Positions 1-11,766 are shown, numbered from the stretch's first letter. The stretch: 64,000 nt of DNA from Lasiodiplodia sp. COLG20 (GCA_009801085.1 VNWV01000008.1:1798001-1862000), one strand, 5' to 3'. Notes: a model not told the origin generated them from the letters alone. Numbers and translations: made by a program.

Positions 1-604
1 TTCCATCACCTTGCATTTCACCAACCAAACTAGTGATTTTATCCAGCAACAGGGGCTAGTGGGCTGAATACGAGGTATTTGCTGGCCAAACCAGCGCTCC
101 TAGGAGAGGTTGAAGAAAGTTGGACAAGGCGTCCCACGGAGCCAATTGCAAGATGTTGGCTGGTCGGTCTTCTCAAGGGACGAGATGTACGCGGCGGCGC
201 AATGCCGCCGTAGAGCAAAATCCGCAACTACCACTGCGATGGATGATGAGAATAAGAATTGGTTTGTGAGGAAGAGGCGCTCCGGCAGACGATAACCACC
301 TCCAGGGACCAGAGCTACCTATCTAGGCCTAGCGTGGAAGCATCCGTAACAGTGGACAGCAACCAAATTGTACTTGTAAGCGCATGCCACGCAAAAAGAA
401 AAAGAAAAACATTGCCAGTGTGCAGCAGCTACCGTATAAATATGCGAAACGGTGACAGTCAACCACAACCTCAATGCGATCCTGAGGCAGCCGCTCTTAC
501 TGCCCCCTTTCGCAACCGATGGCTGGCGCGAAGAATAGCAGGGCTTTTGAACGTAGCGTGTAGCGTAAATATGCCCCAGCTCTGCCTTAGAAAATCAACA
601 TATG
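1..604. other. Intergenic, no gene recognised
   Basis: Short open frames exist on both strands but none resembles a known family or shows convincing fungal coding character. Nothing else stands out before the foldback repeat that follows. Confidence 0.5.
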
Positions 605-687
605 TGGGTAGTTGAAGCTATCGTCCGGACGAGAATGTAGAGTTAAAAATTCGACATACACGTCCGGACGATAGCCTCAGCTACCCA
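605..687. repeat. Foldback element, 27-base inverted arms
   Basis: The left arm (605-631) and right arm (661-687) are complementary at 25 of 27 positions and are separated by a 29-base spacer. The two differences are transitions (T for C, A for G). Each arm contains the core GTCCGGACG next to GCTATC. Related, more decayed single arms occur elsewhere in the window (for example 11824-11850 and 23239-23264), so this looks like the best-preserved copy of a small dispersed element. There is no coding capacity, and I saw no clear target-site duplication. Confidence 0.75.
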
Positions 688-844
688 TGCGGATTCTCTA
701 TTTCTACTCTGGCTACCTAGGCAGCAGGAGCGACGAGGGTAAGATGTTTGTGGCCAAGCACAAAATCTGTCAAGTTTCAGAAGGATTCGCTCCAAACGAA
801 TTATGGGAACCGATTGCACCCCCTGCAAGCCGTCTCCAATGTGA

Positions 845-1174
845 CCGAGGAGAAGTCGCTCAAATTCGCAAGACCTCCAATGGACAAAGCTACGGTTCTT
901 CCAACGAGACAGAGAAGACCCCGGGGGCATAGAGGGGTGGATCCCAGTGTCGCAAGTGGAGATAATCAATCCGCCGGCCATCCTAGACCGTTCAACCAAA
1001 CAGCAGTCGGACATGACAGAGTCGATTACAGCTGGGAAGGGAGAGAAGGTTTGCGTCCTGAGGACGCACCCTCAAACCACCCAGTGGGTGTACGTTGGAT
1101 TTCCTTTCCGGAGTGGCCATCAACAGGGCTGGGTGCCCACTCAGACCCTGGACATTGCTTACGGGAAGGACTAA
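845..1174 (+). pseudogene. SH3-like domain remnant or 3' end of a broken gene
   Basis: The frame ending at the TAA at 1172-1174 reads through two SH3-like C-terminal halves, one with GGIEGWIPVSQVEI and one with GHQQGWVPTQTLDI. Both show the Trp-Ile/Val-Pro signature before the last SH3 strand. The piece that would complete the first SH3 (with RGEVAQIRKTSN) lies in a different frame at about 842-880, so a one-base shift near 876-881 seems to break the gene. No good start or upstream exon was found. It could be a decayed tandem-SH3 gene, or the last exon of a gene whose intron I cannot place. Confidence in SH3 ancestry is moderate and in a working gene low. Confidence 0.4.
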
Positions 1175-1518
1175 CTATTGGAGATCCTGAAGTACGTAGA
1201 GGATATCATCATTATCATTCATTACGAAATACTTTGGACAATTAGGAAGATAAGTGCTATCCTGTTGAGCGAGTGTCAGGCTAATGCGAACTGAGATGTG
1301 GACAGTGCGCGGTAAGGACTTCCCCGAAAATCGCGGGTCTGGGGAATTCGTTGCCATGGACTGTCCACCTTTCAGTTCACGTCACCGTCCGCCTACGTGC
1401 CGCCAACCACTGAGGACACGGCTTTTTTTTTTTTTTTTACACATCTTCTTACTTCAGCGGCGGCAAATCTCCATCCCAGCACACCTGCATTGCTGCAAGA
1501 AAATGTCAGCATCCTTGC
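1175..1518. other. Intergenic; 16-T run
   Basis: This is the stretch between the SH3 relic and the oxygenase stop codon. It holds a homopolymer of 16 T at 1423-1438 and no recognisable gene. Confidence 0.6.
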
Positions 1519-4500
1519 TCAACATCGAACAGGGGGGAAGGGGGGAAGCAAAGCAGAAGACTTACTGAGCGGGAAAGGGAAATAGCTCCCATGGTCGTCT
1601 CTCATGTAAACATAGAACCCTCCCTCTCTTGGGATTTTCTTCAGCTCGCCCTTGGGGCCAGGTGCCCTCCTCAGCCCGTCCAGCTTGCCCACCGTTTTCA
1701 GCATGGCCGTCAAGGCAACCCTGCTCGCGTCGCGGCCGAGACAGGTGTGTGGGCCTTCGCCGTAGTGAATGTAGCTGTCGAGCGGGCGGTCGATGTGCAC
1801 CTCTTCCGGGTCGGGGAACACTTCGGGGTCCTTGGCGGCGCCGACGAAGGAGACGAAGACCTTGTCGCCCGGGCTGACCGAGATGTGCTTGGCATCGGCT
1901 CCACGGCCGTCGACGATGGTGGTCGACGAGGTAGCAGCGCGGTATGAGCCGAAGGTGCCGTTCAGCCGGATGGCCTCCATGGCGTAGTGCATCAGCGTGG
2001 CGTCGGCTTCGGGCGTGTCGAGCCGCGCCAGCCGACGGATCTCTGCCAAGTGCGGCGTCCCGCGTGGCGAGAGGTAGAAGTCCATTATTTGAGTGAACTG
2101 GAGCAAGTCGTCAGCGCGTTGCCTCTTGAGAAGGCGATCCACTTACCACTTGTGATTGATTCGGAACCATGGCCGTGGCAGTCGGGAAGACTTGCGACCA
2201 GGCGACCTCCTGGGCGCTCAGCCCCGAATCGAGCAGCCTGCGCACCATGTGCACTCCATATTCCTTCAGGTAGTTGTTGTTCTCGTGGAAGCTGTCGGTG
2301 ATGCTCGAGATCCAGCTGGTGGAGCTGGCGCTCTTGACGTTGGCCTCGATGAGCTTACCCAGCCCTTGAGAGACGGCATATGCGGCCCGGTGCAGCGGGA
2401 ACGACTTGGCTGGCTCGAGGTCGAAGAAAATGCAGCAGAAGATGACGGCCAGCGCCATGTACATCTCGTGCTCGGTGAAGATGCCCCGCGGGTTCTCCTT
2501 GGTCTTCAGTGGGAGGGAGAACATGTTGGAGGCAAAGTGAACGTGGGCCAGATTGCCGACGCTGCTCCAGTTAGCCGACTCGACTTCTCTGTGCGGTGCC
2601 TTGTTACCTACTCTCTGGTGAGATCCACGTGATTGATACCTGCGATCTTGAACGACTTCTCGTGCAGGAGCTTGAGCGTGATGTGCTCGTAGAATTTCTT
2701 GACATCGCGCTGCCAGTTCTCTCTGTAGAGCGATTTCGCCATCGTTTTCCTCTGCTTGGCGTGCAGCGGCTCGTCTCCAGAGCTGTGTCCACGTCAGAAG
2801 TTGTTGAGCAATGCAGAAATTACGACCTACAGCATGAAGTGGGCACCGCCCTTGCCCATCAATTCTTCCAAGGTGGCTCCCCAGGTGACTTTGAAGTCTT
2901 TCTGTTGTTCGAGGACTGCCTTTGCGCCAACGTAAGAGGTGATGTTCACGCGCGGCTTGATGAAAGCTGGTCGATCCCATGAGTAGTGGCTCTCCCGACC
3001 AAGGTTGCGCATGATCTTCCTGTTTTCGGAAGGAATCGTCATCTGTAGAACACATGTGAGTAATCTATCTCCTATATATCAAGCTGTTCACATACCGGAT
3101 AGTGGGCGTAGATGGAGTCGGGCTTGAAATGGGCAGGGAAGGCCCGTAAGAACAATTTGTAGAAAACGCATCCCTGCTCGACATTCAAGTCATATTGCAC
3201 CTCGTTGTAGCCCCAACTGCGTCAAGGTTAACATGTGAACGCTTGTGTTCATTCATATGACACTTACTTGGTCAAGTTCCGGGGGTGATAGTCGACAGTG
3301 TAGAATCTGTCCCCGCGCACGAGAACAACAGCATCAGACAGGATAGCCTTTGAAATAGTATAAGATGGCGCGATTCCGACACCAGGAACCATTGGCTCCT
3401 TCGCCTCTTCCGACACGAGGCCGGGGTACAGTTCCACATAGTCGGGATGGTCGTACAAGTGGCGAAGTTGCTCAGCAACCTTGGGATCAGAATTTATGCT
3501 CTCGAAAGTGTCGTGAGGCTTCAGGCCGAAGAATTTGCGGAACTCGTTCAGAGTTGCCAGACCCCATTTTCTGGCTTGTTGCATGCCCAATATCTCGACA
3601 GCACGAAGTGCTTTAGGCACGTTGTTCGCGCCGAAGGAGCCTATCGCGTATCAGAATGTGACGCTCGTTGAAACATGAAAGCATACTCACCAGCGCAGTC
3701 CTCGATGCTTTCGGTGAGGATTTTGACCAAGTCATCATCGGCGTACTTGCCGTTGGCATCTCGTTGCATGCCAGCGAAGGGACGCTTCTGGGGATCCTTG
3801 TCCAGGGTCTTGTCCCACTTTGCGAGTCCTCTCAGCAGCTCATCCATCGGGACTTCGGAGGCAGACTTGCCAAACATGCTCTTGTACATTTCCTCGGTCC
3901 ACTGCTCGTCGCGCTTGCTGGTGGCAGAGTGCCAGCGGTACACGAGATTGAACTCGGCCGAGACCTGGTTGCCGACGCCACGCGGCGTGCCATCAGTCCC
4001 GAAGACCTTGGCCATGTCCACGCGGGGGTCCAAAGTCCAGGTGGTGTTGCTCCTGTTCAAGTTGACAATGGTGCGGAGATAGTCTAGAAGCGTGATGTTG
4101 ATGTAAAGACCACAGGTGATGAGACGCCCTGTCTGGAACAGATCGTTGTCGTACTTGGCCCATGCCTCTTTGGCCATGTCAGGAGGCAGGCTCTGATTCG
4201 GCTTTGTGAATCTGCCTCCCTCGTTGATCTTGGCAAGCTCGTCGACGACAAAGTTGTGGAACCTGTTGAACATGATGAGCAGAACACCGCACCCCGGCGG
4301 GAAGCCGAGCAGACGGGACTCGGAGAAGCAGTCTGCCTTCAGCTTGCCGTCTTTGAATGTCCTGATCCAGTTCTGATCCTCCTGAGTGTCTCCGTACAGG
4401 GGGGCGAGGTCGAGATAAGAAGACGTCTTGGACATGTTCATATCCCGGTGGTCTGTTTGGAAGAGGTCGTGGATGATCAGAGACGCCCAGTAGAAGAGGA

Positions 4501-5384
4501 TGCTCGAGACCTTGTTTGGGTGCTCTTTGAATTCCTCGCGCGCAAAAATAGCGTCGAACACCAGGCCGGGGTCGGGAAGCGCCCCCGGCAGGACGGTCTT
4601 TGGCTGCACACTTCTTGCGTAAGGCGTGTTTGCTGCCGGTTGTCAGCACGTAAAGCGTCGTCGTCGTCGAGGGGTCGCTTACCAGCTCCCAGGTGGGGAT
4701 ACATGATGTTCTTCTCTTGTTAGTCGGCAAAAGTGCATCATGTGGCTCGACTTACGTTGTAAGATCCATCGGCTTGACGGTAAGTGAACTGGTCGCCCAG
4801 GTATCTGCGGGGAGTGAGCCATCATTCTGCATCGGTGGCCAAGAGCGGTACGTACGACACTGGCGGGTGCTGCAGGCAATCCCACAGTTCATCGACGAAG
4901 GTGTTTGTGAGATCGACTCTCAATGCCGAATTGCTGGGGAGGTCTGCGACTAACTTCACCAGCTGTCAGCAGAGAGATTGGCGGAGTTCCCGAAGCCACT
5001 CACCTGGATGACGCGCTCCATGAGATACGTCTTGTCGTCAATAAGCTCCTTCTTGGCCTTGTTCTGAAGGACATCCTTGAGCGTCTTTGCGTCGGCGATG
5101 CCAATGGTCTTCAAGTTTTCAAAGAGGCTGGCCGGAGCGTCTCGCTTGACATAGCTGCCATCGCCGGTCTGAGTGGGCAGCGGGCGGCGGGAGGCATGCA
5201 GGACCTGGGCGAATTGCTCGAAGGTGCCTTTCACGTCCTCCCGGCTCTTGCTGCTGTCGGCCTTCTGGTCAGAGTGGCCATGGGTGGGACTGCCGTTCAA
5301 CGAGTCTTTGGGCGAAGTGCCATTGGGGCTGGCGCCGTCCTTCTTCCTGTCCTTCCTGAAGGTGGTTGATAGGCGGCGGAGCAT
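1519..5384 (-). CDS. Psi-producing oxygenase (linoleate dioxygenase / diol synthase)
   Basis: Two-domain fatty-acid oxygenase. An N-terminal heme peroxidase-type dioxygenase makes hydroperoxy-linoleate and a C-terminal P450 domain isomerises it, giving the psi factor oxylipins of fungal development. Eleven exons (5384-5004, 4962-4856, 4804-4756, 4710-4683, 4632-3691, 3640-3268, 3216-3096, 3042-2831, 2782-2612, 2561-2147, 2097-1519) join in frame to 1125 residues, the usual family size. The distal His lies in IIHDLFQTD (about residue 243); the catalytic Tyr and proximal His are in LVYRWHS (about 420 and 423). The P450 half carries MVPNQSQV in helix I and the heme ligand Cys (about 1052) in GEGPHTCLG. 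That Cys is lost in PpoC-type members, so this is more likely PpoA/PpoB or diol-synthase like. The ATG at 5384 precedes a basic stretch (MLRRLSTTFRK). Exact product specificity cannot be read from sequence. Confidence 0.93.
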
Positions 5385-6345
5385 GGTGCCTGTGCAAAAG
5401 AGAGGCTGCGGGAGAGGATGTTGGCGAAGAAAGGACTCGACACTGGGAGGGAGGAATGGCAGATATTGCAACGAGCAGCAGCAGTGACACCGAGGGCCAG
5501 CCAATCAGGCCGGCTGGAGATGCATGTCCGGCATGGACACTGAAGCGCAGAAGATCAACAGGCAGGGGACAAGCTATGACGCGCAATATAGCAGTGGCGG
5601 GGGCGGTCAAGCTGTGGGAGGAAAGGCTGGGTGGGTTGATGGTCGGTCAGACACAGACGGCGAGGTGCATGATGCAGATCAGGGTGCTGGCAGCCAGTCA
5701 TGGCGGCGATGATTAGCACACAGCTGAGGATCGAGGGTCCAATGGCGCTGGGGATCGGCTATTCTGCAGCGCGCGTATCTCTCAATAAACGGGGCGTGTC
5801 GTGCAAAGCGGGGTCTCGTGTGCGGGAGAAAACTGATAGCGCGTGCTTGGCCGGACACAGAGCTGTCAGTGGACTGCGCGACGGCGCACACAGAGGGAGC
5901 AATGGGAAGGTGATGGGCGGCAGGGCAGAAAGCGGGCCGGCGCATCTCGCCTGCAGAAGGCTGGATCTGGAACTGCCGTGGCACTATGGCCGGAACAGGC
6001 ACAGCTGCGATGAGCTGAGCCGTGGGATCGGCAGAGCTACGCGCCCCATCCCTGTTGCAGCTGCGTCTTCCGTCCACGACATCGCAGCCTCTCCACCATT
6101 TTCCAAATACACAGAAGCCACTTCGTACAGCTCGTCACGCCGCATGCGCCATGGCCACTCGATATTGTATCGCAGCAGATCAGTGCCCGTCGCCATCGCC
6201 GATCACCGCGCTTCTGAGATGGCCTGCCCACCATCTGTTACACCTGCCTCTGCACAGCTAGGGCCTGCTTCTGTACAGTTAAGGCCCAATGCCCGCGTGA
6301 TGTGCTCTCTGTTGCTTGCGTCTGTCTGCTTTGCCCTCTGCCACC
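5385..6345. other. Divergent intergenic region
   Basis: This 961-base stretch separates the divergently transcribed oxygenase and DUF2235 genes and must hold both promoters. Open frames on both strands are present but look like chance. I saw no repeat or RNA gene. Confidence 0.5.
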
Positions 6346-8353
6346 ATGTCTTCTGACAAGGAAGACGGACACATTCGTCTCCTTGGGGACTGCAAAACCA
6401 AAGACGACCCTCACGAGAAGGCCTACCAGCCTGCCAATGCCCTGTACGATCCAGTGCCGAACCGCAAGAGGACGTTCGTGCTTTGCTTTGACGGGACAGG
6501 GAACAAGTTCCAGGGGACCGATGCAGACTCCAACATCCTCAAAATATTTCGCATGCTCGACAGACGCGATGGGAGTCAGTTTTCGTATTACCAGCCCGGA
6601 ATTGGCACCTATGTCACCACTGGCTCCTTGAGTCACACTTCGCGTTGGCAGCGCTTCAAGTCCTGGTATCTCAAGACCAAAGACTCGGCCGTTGGCACTT
6701 CATTCGCCGAACATGTCATGGGAGGCTACAAGGTGTGTACCGCTTCTTCCTCGACCTGAATCATCTCACAATCACTAGTTTTTAATGCGCTACTACTTGC
6801 CCGGGGACGAGATTTACTTCTTCGGATTCTCTCGTGGCGCCTACATTGCCCGCTTCTTGGCCGAGATGCTTGACCACGTCGGCCTCCTCACTGCCGGCAA
6901 CGAGGAAATGGCACGCTTCGCCTGGAAGACGTTCCAAAAGTGGCAGACTCGCACTGAGCGCAATGATGAAGAGAGGGAGGAGAAGATACGCCTACGCGAC
7001 TACATGTGCGCCTTCAGAGAGACCTTCAGCCGCCCTGTTCAACGCATCAAATTCTTGGGTCTCTTTGATACGGTCAACAGTGTGCCTGCTTTCGAAGGCC
7101 CTTGGATGCAGCGAAGCAAATTCCCCTACACTGCCCGCAGTACGGCCAAGGTCATCCGCCATGCAGTAGCCATCGACGAGCGCAGGGCCAAATTCCGTCA
7201 AGATCTCATCTCTGAGGTCAAAACAGACAAGAGGAGAAAGCACCGCCATTTCCGGTACAGGAGCAACCTGGAAACAAAGTCCTCTGCAGGCCAAACCGAT
7301 GCCACGCAAGCTGGTCAAGAGCGTCACAACCAGTTCGCCCGCGAACTGCAGGTTCCGCGAGCCTTCCGTGACAGTTCCGAGACCTCTGGGCTCAGATCCA
7401 TGAGCCCCGGCCTCTCGTCTCGACGACAGAGACGTGAAAGCCGGTCGAACCTCAGTTCAGTGTCTCGTGTGTCTTCCATCCAGCGTGCAGGCTATGATTC
7501 CGACGACGAGGACCAGGATATCCAGGAAGTCTGGTTCGCCGGTTGCCACGCCGTAAGTCGTCATGTTCCGTCACTTCCTTGAATATACCGAGCTGACACC
7601 TCCCAGGACATCGGCGGCGGATGGGGTCTGGAAGAAGGCGAGGACGCCTCTCTGAGCCACGTGCCGCTCGTCTGGATGGTCCGCGAAGCCCAACGTGCCG
7701 GTCTTCGCTTTGACGAGTGCAAGCTGCGCGCCTTGAACTGCAGCCCAGACGAGGAAGAGGAGTATATCGATCTTCCCAATCGCGATGACCACCAAACGAC
7801 TGCCCCCCCAGAGATCCAAATCAGCGCCGCCACCCCTCCTCTCGAGAGCCGGTCACGTTCCTACCTTGGCCCTCTTCCACAGCTGAGAAACGGCACCTCA
7901 GCGACCACAAACGGCGACCAGGGAGCCGGAAACGCCGCTGTGCAGGAGGAGCACCCCTCCCGGTTCCACGCACTCCTGCACTCATCGGCCACGGCTGGCA
8001 AGATCCACGACGTCTTGTGCTTCAACAACGGCGCATCGCGCCTGTCGGTCATCAGTTGGAATTGCATGGAGTGGATCCCGTTCCGCCGCATGGACCTGAC
8101 CCCGGACGGCTCGTGGCGCAGCATCGCATGGCCACTGCCCAAGGGCGAGGTGCGCGACGTGCCTGAAAACGTTGCTGTCCATCATACCGTGCTGCGCCGT
8201 ATGCAGCACGACAAGGATTACCGGCCGGGAAATCTGATCGTCGGAGGTGGCGGGAGAGGCGTGCGGAAGGCTCCGGAGCATCTGGGAACAGGCAAGTGGA
8301 AGGTGTTCAAGGATGAGGGCGACGCAATCGGGGAAGTGTGGGTGAGGGCCTAG
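6346..8353 (+). CDS. DUF2235 (Tle1-like alpha/beta hydrolase) protein
   Basis: Predicted hydrolase of the DUF2235 family, related to bacterial type VI phospholipase effectors; the fungal substrate is unknown. Three exons: 6346-6732, 6779-7552, 7607-8353. The start fits a CCACC-ATG context. The family opening is visible in FVLCFDGTGNKF, the nucleophile Ser in the elbow FFGFSRGAYIARF, a conserved Asp in LGLFDTVNSVP and the catalytic His region in WFAGCHADIGGGW, which is rebuilt exactly across the second intron. Between these lies a Ser/Arg-rich insert (about 7260-7500), and after the last motif a low-complexity linker. The C-terminus carries PFRRMDLTPDGSWR, as seen in fungal members. Seen: motifs and frame. 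Known: fold and triad. Inferred: intracellular hydrolase of unknown lipid or ester. Confidence 0.9.
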
Positions 8354-8516
8354 TGTAGTTGGTTCCATTCTAGTTGAGAAACTTGCCATAGCTGCCGTCT
8401 AGCACGAGGAAAACCACCCGGTTATCATCTTCATAATCATAGTTTTTAGGACCTCAACTCCTCCCCAAGCAGACCCGGATTTTCCCTTCTTGATTTCCCT
8501 CACCTTGCCCCATCTA

Positions 8517-8733
8517 TCAAACCCCTCCCCAATTCTGTCGGTCAGAGCGCGTCATGAATACCAGCTTCCGCTGATAGAGGTCGAACCTCGAGCCCCAGTC
8601 GTACCGGATACATTCATCGCGGTACTGCTTCGGGACGACGCGCTCGACCCGAATGACCTGGCCACGGCGGGCCGCTTGTTGTTGCTGTTGCTGTTGCTGC
8701 TGCTTCTCCCTCTGCAACTGCTCCTGTGCCTTC

Positions 8734-8766
<33 letters not shown>

Positions 8767-9101
8767 TGCTTCTGCCTCTGCCGCTGCTTGTGCTTCTGCT
8801 GCTGGCGCTTGATGATGCCGGTTGGCTTGGCCGGCGACGGCCTGTTGACTGCCTTCGTGCCAGCATTCGAGGTGGCCATGGACGAGGAGGAAGAGGGGTA
8901 TGAAGCGGCAGGAACCAGCTTCTTCTTTTGTTGCTGCTGCTGCTGGGTTGAGGTTGTGGTGGTAGTGGCCGGCTTTTCGGCAGGCTTGGGGACCAGCCCC
9001 AGCACCTTTTAAGAGTCAGTAAATGACCTGGTGATAAGAGGCTTCACAGCGAGGTGACATACCTCTTTGGCAAGTTGCCAGCCAGACGTGGGAGAAGCCA
9101 T
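8517..9101 (-). CDS. Glutamine-rich protein of unknown function
   Basis: Two exons (9101-9063 and 9005-8517) give 175 residues. Exon 1 encodes MASPTSGWQLAKE and joins in phase 0 to VLGLVPKPAEK. The middle is basic and glutamine-rich (roughly residues 80-130), encoded mainly by CAG codons, and probably varies in length between strains. The C-terminal 40 residues are not low complexity and include RVVPKQYRDECIRYDWG, so a conserved functional end is likely. I do not recognise the family. Its 5' side faces an intergenic region shared with no other gene on that strand. Confidence 0.65.
8660..8805. repeat. CTG/CAG triplet tract
   Basis: An interrupted (CTG)n tract on the plus strand encodes the polyglutamine segment of the minus-strand gene. 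Interruptions by TTG, CTT and CTC keep it impure. It stays in frame throughout. Confidence 0.9.
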
Positions 9102-9637
9102 TGTTTGAGTGTGGCGGATGTCTGGTAGTCTTTAGAGTGTCGGTGGAAGGGTAGTGAGGCAATGCCGAAATGCAGCAGAGTCGGAAGGTATAAGTAGGCA
9201 ACATATAGAGAGGCTGGGCGCTTTCACTGCTATTGTTACTTTTAAAGGCTATTGTTGTCAATAGCACCTATTGTTGTGAACTGAGGCGAAGTGATGCGAA
9301 GTGAAGGCTATTAGCGAGCAGTCATGCAGCGAGCTATGTGATAGGCTCTTGTTTAGTATTGTATGGATGAGGCAGCTGGACAATAGGCCATCGAGGCATT
9401 AATACGGCAACACATGGATTGCTGACCAGAGGTCAAAATTAGTGGGCGAGAGCTTCTAGTTACCTCTTGCAGAAAGCCGCGCGCATACGGCAAATACGAA
9501 CACAACAATCTGAATCAGCAACCATTGAGGTCATCTTGCGCACATTTGACAGCTTAGTTGATTCTCTATTTCCCGCGACCAAAGCTGCTGAACCGTGATA
9601 TGCATACACCCGTAACGAACCTCCCGCCAGCATCAGC
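9102..9637. other. Intergenic with small direct and inverted repeats
   Basis: The region is AT-richer than its neighbours. It holds a 7-base perfect inverted repeat with 4-base loop (GCTATTG...CAATAGC, 9248-9265), a third CTATTGTT copy just beyond, and a tandem GCGAAGTG pair near 9283-9302. No gene was recognised. Confidence 0.5.
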
Positions 9638-10500
9638 TTAGTCCTTCTTCAGCTCCCTGTGAACTTCCTGAATGCCGTCTCTCGTGATGATCATCAACTG
9701 GAGTCCATCGCCGACTTCGATATGCCTCTCCACAGCGCTGCTGAAGGCGTCGTGCACCAGCTCTTCGACGTGGTCGCGAGGGAGCGGTTCGCGCGGCTTC
9801 TCCTCAAGGGCATGGCCAACACCGGAGCCGGGGATGTACTGGTTCTTGAAGTTGACTTGGTTGTCGAGGAAAGGCATGATGAGCGACGCGGCGGCGCCGG
9901 CAGCACGACACTGCTCGCGCTCGTAGCTACCGACGGGATCGTAGCTGTACAGGGCGCCGCGGCCCTCGTCGTCCAGGCCGCCCAGGATGGCGTGCACGTA
10001 GTAGGGAAAGAAGCGCTTGCCGTACAGGATATGGCTCAAGCGCTGGGCACAGGCCGCCACCGACATGGGCTTGCCGTGCTGGTACTTGTACATCTTCACG
10101 ATGGTGTCGAGGCGCTCCTTCAGCGCGTGGCCATCGGCAGCGAAGCCCACCACCGATAGCACGATCGTTGCACCCTCATTGTCCGGGCCCTCGCCGCCGA
10201 TCTTGAAGAGCTTAGGCTGATAGCGCGTGTTGATGTTGTAGCCGGACGTGCTGCGAGTGTCGCCGGCGAGGATGGTGAAGTCCTTACCCGAGATGCCGAG
10301 CGTGGAGCCGCCGTTGTCGGTGTAACTGCGAAGAGTTGATAAGCCTGCTGCTCTGGACAGTCTCCGAGCGGTTCTTGGGAGGCCTACGGGTAGAAACCAT
10401 GTTGCCTTTCGCCTGATGCTTGTGTTGCCGTCATGGGCGTCTGTCTGAAAGAGTATCCGGGACCGCTTTGCGGCGGCGCGGCGTGGAAGATGGAGGCCAT
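9638..10500 (-). CDS. 20S proteasome subunit beta type-6
   Basis: Non-catalytic beta subunit (yeast Pre7, human PSMB1) of the 20S core ring. Two exons, 10500-10388 and 10325-9638, give 266 residues. The intron (donor GTAGGC) falls inside the conserved sequence rebuilt as HGFYPYTDNGGSTLGISG. Diagnostic stretches include LLAGDTR-type ILAGDTRSTSGYNINTR, YGKRFFPYYVHAILGGLD, YDPVGSYEREQCRAAGAA and SLIMPFLDNQVNFKNQY, which are nearly invariant in this subunit. A 5' short propeptide of about 40 residues precedes the mature region. It is divergent from the HCNGP-like gene with 201 bases between start codons, suggesting a shared promoter. Confidence 0.97.
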
Positions 10501-10701
10501 GGTCGGTGTCGATTGACGGGTCGAGAGGAGTGATCGGGTTGGATGGGGCAAAAGCGGATGTTGGTATGCGCGGAGGTGGATGTGATGTCGGAGCTCCGAA
10601 GCTCACGTAGCTGCGAGCTGCCTGGACGCGCCAAGACGCCCGACCCTCCAAGCTCGACACCACCGCCCGCGCTCCGCTTCCTCAACCGCAACCCCGCAAA
10701 A

Positions 10702-11766
10702 ATGCTCGGGCTCGACGACTACGAAAGCAGCGACGAGGAAGCAGCTCGGGTGCCCCAGCCCAGCGAGGTAAGAGCACGCACGCACCCCATGGCAGCTGCA
10801 CCATTGGGCGGATGGCTACTAATAACTAAGAATATTAGGCGAGGAAAGCGAGCCTCCCGACGCCCGTTGAGCCGGCAGTAGAGAAACCTGGTAAGGCGAA
10901 AAGAAGACGCCGCTCAGTACTTTTCGCTCCTGACTAACCGCAGGGCAGCAGAAGGCAAGGCGTCTGCCGCGCCAGACCAGAAGCCTGCGGCCCGGCCGGC
11001 GGGACCAACACCGGCACCAGATGCAGAGTCGGCGCCTGGCCCGTCTCTGCCAGCTTCAACCGAAGAAACGGACGCTCCCGCACCGGGTCCCTCAGCTCCA
11101 CCTGCAGCTGAGCCCGAAGACCCCAATGGTCCCGCTTCCGAACCGCAGTCGCCATACTCCGCTGCGCGTGCAATCGTGCGCAATCTAACGATGCCGCCGG
11201 TTCCCAACTTTGAGATCCCTCCTTCGCCGCCCGGTTCGCCGCCACCCAAGTCCACGAAGCAGTTTGCACATTTCCTCGAGCTCAAGAAGAAAGGCGTCCA
11301 CTTCAACCAACGTTTGCATGACTCGTCAGCGCTGCGCAACCCCAGCCTACTCCACAAACTGCGCGGCTTTGCGAGCATTGACGATGAGGCTCAGTACGCG
11401 ACCACCCTGTCTACAGATGTTGCCGTGCCAGCGGTATTCCCACCTTGGGCATATGCGGAGAACCTTGGCAAGTCACAGCGAGAGATTGCTAGGAAGCGGG
11501 ACGAGGAGCAGAAGAGGACTCAGAGAGAAGCTTTGGAATTTGTTCCGGCTAGTGATCCAGGCTCATCTGGACAAGGCATTGGCAATGGGGACCGTGTCAG
11601 CATGGCGGAAAGAGTCAGGGCAGGCTTGAGTAGAGAGGGCTCTGGGTCGCCGCAGGTCTCGGATAGTGGGAAGCGCAAAGAAGGCGATCGGAGGGACCGT
11701 GGCAATGACGACAGGAGGAAGAGGAGCAGATTCAGGAGCAGGTCCCGATCCCCGCGCCGGAGATAG
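10702..11766 (+). CDS. HCNGP-like (SAP30BP family) nuclear protein
   Basis: Member of the HCNGP/SAP30-binding protein family, nuclear proteins linked to transcription and splicing. Three exons: 10702-10767, 10839-10890, 10949-11766, giving about 311 residues. The start MLGLDDYESSDEE is the typical family opening. The conserved core lies around NLTMPPVPNFEIPP, FAHFLELKKKGVHFNQRL, RNPSLLHKLRGF and the DEAQYATTLSTDVAVP segment. The C-terminus is an RS-like tail (RKRSRFRSRSRSPRRR) typical of splicing-associated nuclear proteins. The third exon uses a CAGCAG acceptor: the site at 10948 keeps frame, whereas the upstream AG at 10943 would shift it. The neighbour on each side is a proteasome gene. 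Confidence 0.88.

Noticed and set aside
2111..3055. 314-codon minus frame in the oxygenase
   Set aside because: Only its second half is true coding (P450 exon 2561-2147). The first half runs through three introns in a wrong frame, as shown by GINHVDLTR in another frame.
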